From Cryptomeria japonica (lineage: Eukaryota; Streptophyta; Pinopsida; Cupressales; Cupressaceae): a stretch of 64,000 nucleotides of DNA. Of the stretch, positions 57,400 through 64,000 are shown piece after piece. The position numbers were made by a program, and so were the translations under genes. Location: assembly GCF_030272615.1 (NCBI RefSeq), contig NC_081412.1, positions 141,280,747-141,344,746 on the forward strand, written 5' to 3'. The stretch's first letter is position 1, and every line of letters starts with the position of its first letter. The notes under the pieces are model-generated. The model was not told where the DNA came from. It saw only the letters and a program-made list of their open reading frames with translations, and did no database searches.

Positions 57400-58037
57400 T
57401 GTTGGTATTTTGGTATGGTTTTGTCATTGATGTCAACACCTATCAACACTTATCAACTCTGGCACCTTGGAGAAATTGTTATGTTGACTGGCAAGCAAGT
57501 GACTTATGCAAAGTCATCGGTATCTGGTACACCGATAGGATATATTGTTCACTGGAACTTGGAATGGCATGGAAAACATCTGGTTATGTCGAAGACATCA
57601 TTTGGACACTTTGTCTTGAAGATATGTTGATTGGTATATTCGTATTTGCATATTTGTTGTTACTGGCAAATAGGCCCAGAATAAGCACTAGCAGGCTTAT
57701 CTATTCCAAATCAGAATGACACGCTTTGGAGATGATTTATTATTGTTGTAAATGCATTAATCTGACTTGTTGCATCGGTTATTGCATTAGTTATTGAATT
57801 ACTTGTAAATTGATTTTATTGTAATATCTTTTAGAGGTGACCTACTAAAATTGGTCTTAGGTTATGGTATATATGTAAGATCTTATTTTTAAGATCGATA
57901 TGCGATAAGGAAAAGGAATTGTAAGAAGGTATGTGAGAGAATAAGTAGAGATATACACACAGACACCATTTGAAGATGAAGCAAGGATTTTGTGAAGACA
58001 ATTAGAACTACACCAGTACTGAATCCAACATAGATAG
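57400..58037 (+). repeat. Copia-2 3' LTR, cut by copia-3
   Basis: It aligns to the first part of the 5' LTR (52061 on), roughly nine in ten bases or better by eye, with an extra gcattagttatt-type 12-base unit near 57785. It stops at 58037. The corresponding 5' LTR continues with atgctaatttg, which should be found right of the window. Confidence 0.92.
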
Positions 58038-59453
58038 TGATAACTCAATAATGAACAGTGAGTACCAAACCGGTATTGAGAGGGGGGGCGTGAATCAGTA
58101 TAGACACAAAAAAATTTCCTGAATTGGTTTGATTGAAAACATTGAACTTGACTTGCAACCACTAACACTAGTCTTAAACCAGATTACTATCGGTTAAGCA
58201 CAATGAGACTATGAAAGACATAAACCGGAAACACTTATCTTTCCACACAACCTACACCTTCATTTCCACTTTATCCTTGTGCACAAACATGTAATCTACC
58301 ATCAGAAATATAAAAATGTGCTAGATCAACATGATTCACCACTAAACACGAAATAACAAAATATCACATGAAAGAGGCATCACACATGACACACATATTT
58401 TTCATGTGGAAACCCAACTGGGAAAAACCATGGTGGGGATGAATACCCACAAGCTATTTTTGAACTCTTTAGAAGTCCGCTTAGTTAGGAGCCTAGTCCG
58501 GTTAAACACTATTACAACGGGTTCTGTTAGGAACCGATCCTATTAGGTATCACCTGGTTAAGGGATAGCTAGAATACCCAGTTAAGGGTTAAACCTTGTT
58601 AGAGGATTTTATGAACTCAATGGCTTTGAGTCACCCTGTTAAAGGATTTACAACAAGCTAGTTAAAGCTACCCTATTAAGGGATTTTCCAACTATTGAAG
58701 TGGTTAGAGATCAACAAGTATTGCAATGATCTAGTAATAGCACACAATGCCAATGCAGATCCATTTTAGTTCCTTCCTTCTGCACACACACTTTGCAGGT
58801 ATCAATTCTCTTATTTGATCTAGAAAGAATCATGCATCTTTGCACTTAGATACACACACAACATTTGCCAACAACCTCAACATGAAACACAACATCGACC
58901 TTATAGGAAACAGATAGGTTGGTAACATAAACCCTAAACCCTAAACATTTAGGTTGAGAAATTCAATTAGTTCAATCTTGACCATTAAACACTTTGCATT
59001 TGAATACAATGGTCTTGAACAATTCTCAAGACATTCTCCATCATTCATTCTTCATCGCTTCATTGAGGTGATAACCCATCATGCGTTCTCCACCATTTAC
59101 GAAGACTTCTCTATTATAATGCTAACTCATCACACAATGCCATTGGTTGAATCACACAAGCTCGAAGCACTTCAACCAGAAACCCTAAAGCTGAGACTAC
59201 CAACTGGTAGTCATACCATATTAATCCTTGATAGAAAACATTCCATATGCCGATTCACCTTTCAATATACCAGTTCAGTTGAACAAACATACCGCTTCAT
59301 CGGTTCTCAATAGCATACCAGTTCACTTTGCCAGTTGGTTGGCTTCAATATAGCAGTTCACTCTTTAGCATATTACTGGTTCACTCTTTAGCATATTGAC
59401 ATTAGTGAGAACATAATATCATCATGTCAATTTACTCTGCACATATGCCAACA
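58038..59453 (-). repeat. Copia-3 3' LTR
   Basis: On the minus strand it starts TGTTGGCATATG and ends GAGTTATCA, 1,416 bases. It holds the complement of a C-run (58080-58088), a block aaaaaccatggtgggga near 58422 shared with the other two copia LTRs, and a short aaccctaaaccctaaac tract (58929-58946). It also has repeated gttaagg/gattt words at 58550-58690. Confidence 0.85.
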
Positions 59454-59468
59454 ATCTCCCGATTTGGC
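59454..59468 (-). promoter_or_regulatory. Polypurine tract of copia-3
   Basis: GCCAAATCGGGAGAT on the minus strand lies directly before TGTTGGC. Compared with GCCAAAGGGGGAGAT in copia-1, it has two changed bases. Confidence 0.75.
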
Positions 59469-59697
59469 ATTGATGGCAATATACAAAGATATCTCTCTTT
59501 CTACATCACATCTTCTCCTTAATATTGTAGATATCTTCTCCACTTCACATCTTCTCCCCCTTTGAGAACAATGCCAAAGTGGAGGCATGATCTCCCCTGT
59601 TCCACTATGCTGCTCCCCTGAGGAGTAGCATCCTTCAACACATCAATCCTGAAAAGATATAGAAAAGTAAGATCTGACTGATGTTGAGCACAAACCT

Positions 59698-60750
59698 TTA
59701 GTTTACCTCTTGAAGGGGCAACACCCCTAATTCACCTCTCAAATAGGTTTTTGTAGCCTTCGGTAGAGGCTTTGTGAATATGTCTACTAACTGCTCCTTA
59801 CTGGAAACATGTTCCAATACCACTTCTTTATTCTGAACCTTTTCCCTCAAGAAATGATACTTGAGTTCAAAGTGCTTGGTTCTAGCATGTAAAATCAGAT
59901 TCTTGGAAATGTTAATTGCACCTGTATTGTCACAAAATATACTTACTAGTTTAGATACAAGAACTTTGAAGCCATTCAATACATGCTTCATCCAAATACT
60001 CTTGGTGCAATTCATAAAAGCTACAACATACTCTGCTTCTGTTGTAGACTGAGAGATACAACTCTGCTTTTTACTAATCCATGAGACCAGTCTACCACTG
60101 AGAAAGAATGCACCACCAGTTGTGCTCTTTCGATCATCCACATTACCAACCCAATTAGCATCTGTGAACACTTTCAAGTTGAAATCATCATTGTATGGAT
60201 ACCATGATCCATAGTCAATAGTTCCCTTTAGATATCTAAGAATCTGCTTGACTGCTACTAGGTGATATTCTCTTGGGCTTTTTTGCAACTAAGTGGTAAT
60301 ACCCATTGCATGTGCAATGTCTGGTGTGCTACGTACTACATAATGACTCTTACCAATCATTGATTGATATTCCTTCTCATTTACTAATTTTGAGTCATCC
60401 TCTTTTGATAGTTTACAACTAGTCATCATGGGTGTACCAACTGGTTTGTTGTCTTCCATGCCAAAGGTCTTCAACACCTCTTTGACATACTTGGACTAAG
60501 TAATAAAGATTCCATCTTTCATTTGTTGAATCTACAGTCCAATGAAGAACTTAATCTCCCCTATGAGTGACATCTCAAACTCCTTCTTCATCTCATCTGC
60601 AAAGTTATGACTCATCTTGTCATCTCCACCAAAGATTATGCCATCAACAAATACTTCACGGATCAGAATCTGATTTCCTTCTGATTTCAAGTACATATTG
60701 CTATCTTCACTTGTTCTATCAAATCCAATCTTCACAAGATGGGAGTGCAA
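59698..60750 (-). pseudogene. Copia-3 reverse transcriptase C-terminus and RNase H
   Basis: The RT active-site region reads FVDGIIFGGDD near 60630-60660, a G where the second Asp of FVDD is expected. Then come KTFGMEDNKPVGTPM and an RNase H with KVFTDANWVGNVDDRKSTTGG, STTEAEYVVAF and IFCDNTGAINISKN, ending with DIFTKPLPKATKTYL. The open piece 59698-60288 is long (196 codons) and the best preserved part. Stops near 60290, 60495 and 60533 break the frame between RT and RNase H. Confidence 0.9.
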
Positions 60751-61461
60751 GCATTCATACCATGCTTTATGTGCCTACTTCAGTCCATACAAAGCTTTAT
60801 GTAGCCTACACACCATGTCACTATCTTCTGATAGGGCAAACTCATCTAGTTTCTCTATATACACCTCCTATTCAAGTATTCCATTTAGAAATGCAAATTT
60901 TACATCCATTTGGTATACCTTGAATCCTTTAAAAGCTGCATATACAAGAAGCATACGAACTCCTTCCAATCTTGCTACTGGAGCAAAGGTTTCTCCATAG
61001 TCTTCTACTTCTTCTTGGGCATATCCTTTACATACTAGTCTAGCTTTGTTCCTTACCACTATGCCATCCTCATTTAGTTTATTTCTGAAAACCCATTTGG
61101 TTCCAATGATATTTTTATGCTCGGGTTTGGGTACCAAAGACCATGTACCATTCTTTTCTATCTGATCAAGTTTCTCTTCCATTGCCTTGATCTAGTTTTC
61201 ATCTTTATGTGCCTCTTTGAATGATTTAGGCTGAAATACAGAGATCATACATGAGTTTTCTCTGACCTTTCTTCTTGTAAGAATTCCTGCATCTTTGTCT
61301 CCTATGATCTGCTTTGGATCATGATTCAGCTTTACATACCTAGGAATGATCTTAGTTGTTTCCTCTTGCTTTTTGTTCTTCATCCTCATCTTCATCAACA
61401 TCAACATCCATCGGTGTAGGAGCACTGTTACTAGTGCTTAGCTATTTTGCAACTGGTTCTA
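60716..61461 (-). repeat. Left copy of a 745-bp tandem duplication in copia-3 RT
   Basis: This stretch repeats the content of 61462-62205: the integrase-RT linker (PRYVKLNHDPKQIIGDK), [37 protein letters not shown] and [10 protein letters not shown]. The join at 61450-61462 has a short shared ggttc/tgttc word. The two copies differ at about one residue in ten by eye, so the duplication is old or was made between two different copies. Confidence 0.88.
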
Positions 61462-62609
61462 TCAAATCCAATCTTCACAAAATGGAAGTGCAAGCATTCA
61501 TACCATGCTCTAGGTATCTGCTTCAGTCCATACAAGACTTTATGTAGCCTACACACCATGTCACTATCTTCTAATAGGGAAAACCCATCTAGTTGCTCTA
61601 TGTACACCTCCTCTTCAAGTATTCCATTTAGAAATGCAAATTTTACATCCATTTGGTATACCTTGAATCCTTTAAAAGCTACATATGCAAGAAGCATACT
61701 AACTCCTTCCAATATTGATACTAGAGCTAAGGTTTCTCCATATTCTTCTCCTTCTTCTTGGACATATCCTTTACATACTAGTCTTGCTTTGTTCCTTACC
61801 ACTGTGCCATACTCATACAATTTATTTTTGAAAACCCATTTGGTTCCAATGATATTGTTATGCTCCGATTTGGGTACCAAAGACAATGTACCATTCTTTT
61901 CTATCTGATCGAGTTCCTCTTCCATTGCCTTGATCCAATCTTCATCTTTATGTGCCTCTTTGAATGATTTAGGCTCAATTTCAGAGATCATACATGAGTT
62001 TTCTCTGACCTTTCTTCTTGTAAGAATTCCTGCATATTTGTCTCCTATGATCTGCTTTGGATAATGATTCAGCTTTACATACCTAGGAATGATCTTAGTT
62101 GTTTCCTCTTGCTTTTCTTCTTCATCCTCATCTTCATCAGCATCAGCATCCACCGGTGTAGGAGCACTATTACTGGTGCTTGGTTGTTTTGCAATTGGTT
62201 CCCAGAAGGTTATTACCGGTTCATCTCTTTCTTGCTCACTACCGATTTCTTCAGATTTCTCAGAGGTTTCATCAACTCTAACATTGATGCTTTGAACAAT
62301 TCTCTGAGTCCTATTGTTGAAACATTCAAGAGCTTTTCTCTTTGTGGAATAGCCTAGGATTATTCCCTCATCACATTTAGCATCAAACTTGCTTTGATGT
62401 TCACTCCTCTTGATATAACATTTACTACCAAATACTTTGAAGTAACTTACTACTAGTGTCTTACCGGTCCAATACTCATAAGGTATTTTGTCCTTCCCCT
62501 TTTTTTTGAGTACCCGATTCATTGTGTAGACTGCAGTGCTCACCACTTTTGTCCAAAAGGTGTGAGCAACCTTTCCTTGGATCAACATAGTTCTAGCCGC
62601 TTCAACCAC
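61462..62609 (-). pseudogene. Copia-3 integrase C-terminus and first copy of the RT
   Basis: A long open stretch of 392 codons (61431-62609) runs from integrase (MVEAARTMLIQGKVAH, KVFGSKCYIKRSEHQSKFD) through a Glu/Asp-rich linker (DADADEDEDEEE) into RT ([58 protein letters not shown]). It then ends in a frame that belongs to the duplicated copy. The acidic linker is also in the left copy but is shifted there. Confidence 0.9.
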
Positions 62610-63569
62610 AGTCTGATTGTTCCTCTCTGCTAAGCCATTCTGCTGTGGAGTCTAGGGGGCAGACAGTTGCCTCTTGATGCCATTCTCTTCACAGTATTTG
62701 TTGAATTCACTGGAAGTGAATTCCCCTCCTTGATCAATTCTAAGGCATTTGATTCTTCTACTGCTTTCCTTTTCTACCAGTGCTCTATAAGCTTTGACCT
62801 TTCCAAAGGCTTTAGACTTGTCCTTCAAGAATGTGACCCACATCATTCTTGAGCAATCATCTGTAACAATCATAAAATACCTATCTTCCTGCACACTCCT
62901 AGTTTTCATAGGACCACACAAATCATTATGCACAAGATCAAGTAAATTGTCTGCAGTGAAAGATTTAGCTTTGAAAGTTGAGGAAGACATTTTTCCCAGT
63001 TGACACTCTATGCACAAAGGATTTTTCGGTTTTCTTAGCACCAGAAATCCTCTAATTGCCTTGATCTTACTGGCCTTCATAATGTTATCAAAGTTAACAT
63101 GGTAGAGTCTCCTATGCCATATCTAACTATCATCAAACTTAGCCATAAGACATGTACTAACATTTGCATTTAACTGAAATAGATTACCTTTGGTCTGCAT
63201 ACTAGTGGCCATCAGTTCACCGTTCTTTCCTTTGATTTTGCACACTCCATTTTTGAATTCTAGAATGAGTCCAGTATTGTTTAGCTGGACAACACTCAAT
63301 AGGTTGTGTCTGAGACCTTCCACCCAATACACATTGTCAACACTGCTCTTTCCATTCAGAGAGATGGACCCTCTACCTTTGACCATACATGGTGCATCAT
63401 TACCAAAATGAACCACACCACCATCATACTCTTCCAAAGATAGAAACTTGCTCTGGTCACCAGTCATATGGTGAGAACAACCACTTTTAATAATCCACTC
63501 ATTGGAATTATCAAAGCGGGAGACAAGAGCCTTGTTGTCTGACACATCTTCCTTGACTACAACAAACAC
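62610..63569 (-). pseudogene. Copia-3 pre-integrase and integrase core
   Basis: EWIIKSGCSHHMTGDQSKF (63123-63569 piece) has Ile-Lys-Ser where the copia protease-region signature has I-D-S/C, so the Asp is lost. WHRRLYHVNFDN near 63110 is the pre-integrase zinc region, with Cys changed to Tyr. The core has LVHNDLCGPM, VTDDCSRMMW, RIDQGGEFTSSEF and AERNNQT, so all three acidic residues are in place (62600-63000). Stops at 63123 and 62652 break the frame. Confidence 0.9.
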
Positions 63570-63599
63570 AATATCTTTATTTTCTTCATCTTCTGATTC

Positions 63600-64000
63600 C
63601 TCATCAGTGACACCTTCATCAACTGCTACAAAATAATTTGTCTAGTTTCCTCCTTTGAACTCTTGAACCTCTCTGGTTTGTCCTTGTTGTCACCATTAGG
63701 ATAGTTTATAGCAATGTGTCCTATCCGGTTACAAGAAAATCATTTCAAAGGGAGCTTACCTCTGTATTTGTCAATTCCCTTAGGAAGTCTGTTGGCAAGA
63801 AGAGCTTCAAATTCCATCAGAATCTCCTCATCATCCATTTCTCTACTCTGTCTTGGTTCACCACTGGTGCTTGCTTCTTTTCCTTTTCTAGATGGTGCAA
63901 CAGATGCTCTAAAAGCTGATTCAGTCTTCTGAACACTTCCATCAAAACTATTTAGCTCATAGGCTATCAAATTTGCAATGATGGAGTCTAGGGATACCTT
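63600..64000 (-). pseudogene. Copia-3 gag, C-terminal part (runs off the window)
   Basis: The minus strand reads MIAYELNSFDGS, a basic/acidic linker (SRKGKEAS, EILMEFEALLANRLPKG) and then the zinc knuckle region as K-stop-FSCNRIGHIAINYP (about 63695-63742). The first Cys is a TGA and the last is Tyr, so the knuckle is destroyed. The N-terminal gag lies right of the window. Confidence 0.85.

Larger units (their letters stand above)
52061..58037 (+). mobile_element. Copia-2: Ty1/copia element inserted in G3
   Basis: The 5' LTR is 52061-53059 and is followed by an initiator-Met primer site, gag, pre-integrase, integrase, RT and RNase H. The purine tract is 57385-57399 and the 3' LTR starts at 57400. 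The 3' LTR is cut at 58037 by copia-3. It is a close relative of copia-1 but better preserved. Deletions in RT and RNase H, several stops and frameshifts make it inactive. Confidence 0.95.
58038..64000 (-). mobile_element. Copia-3: Ty1/copia element inserted in the copia-2 LTR (continues right)
   Basis: It is oriented opposite to copia-2. In view are the 3' LTR (58038-59453), purine tract, RNase H, RT (with an internal duplication), integrase, pre-integrase and the end of gag. It runs off the right edge. The five bases before the LTR are gatag (58033-58037), the expected target duplication to look for at its other end. Confidence 0.92.

Overview
The window looks like intergenic DNA from a seed plant with a large, repeat-rich genome. 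The reverse transcriptase, integrase and plant mobile domain types are all plant ones, introns are short and AT-rich, and LTR retrotransposons are nested inside one another. A conifer or other gymnosperm is my best guess, but that is inference. I found no intact host gene, rRNA or tRNA. Nearly every coding stretch is a broken piece of a transposable element. All calls come from reading the sequence and from remembered family motifs; no database search was run.

Layout. (1) 1-23493: a strongly decayed Ty1/copia element, copia-1, on the + strand. The window starts in the last 33 bases of its 5' LTR, and its 3' LTR is 22321-23493. Its integrase gene is split at 2340/19992 by a 17.65 kb Ty3/gypsy element, G1 (2341-19991), which runs on the minus strand and has a 5-bp target duplication (gatat). 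G1 has two RNase H domains and a tRNA-Trp-like primer site, as expected for the Tat lineage. It also has a G-patch domain between protease and reverse transcriptase, and an antisense plant mobile domain (PMD) gene between integrase and its 3' LTR. Its gag-pol frame of about 2,737 codons carries 17 stop codons but no frameshift.

(2) 23494-34953: older sequence between large elements. It holds a broken multi-exon minus-strand locus (about 24420-27950) with a SET-like domain followed by a plant En/Spm-type (PTTA, Transposase_24-like) protein and a triplicated exon. It also holds an RNase H fragment, a GC-rich 74-bp minisatellite and a LINE 3' end.

(3) 34959-41921: a complete non-autonomous LTR element, G2, with target duplication attag. 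It has a tRNA-Trp-like primer site, a gag-like remnant and no pol. It may depend on a G1-like partner.

(4) 41927-42792: degenerate telomere-like TTAGGG/TTTAGGG motifs.

(5) 42793 to the window end: a four-level nest. A gag-protease-only LTR element, TG1 (42793-46237), is split by a Ty3/gypsy element, G3 (from 46238, minus). G3 is split at 52060 by copia-2 (+), whose 3' LTR is split at 58037 by copia-3 (minus). Copia-3 runs off the right edge. The other halves of TG1, G3 and copia-2 should lie to the right of the window.

The parts most worth a second look are the G-patch and antisense PMD cargo of G1, its nonsense-only decay, and the SET plus PTTA locus.
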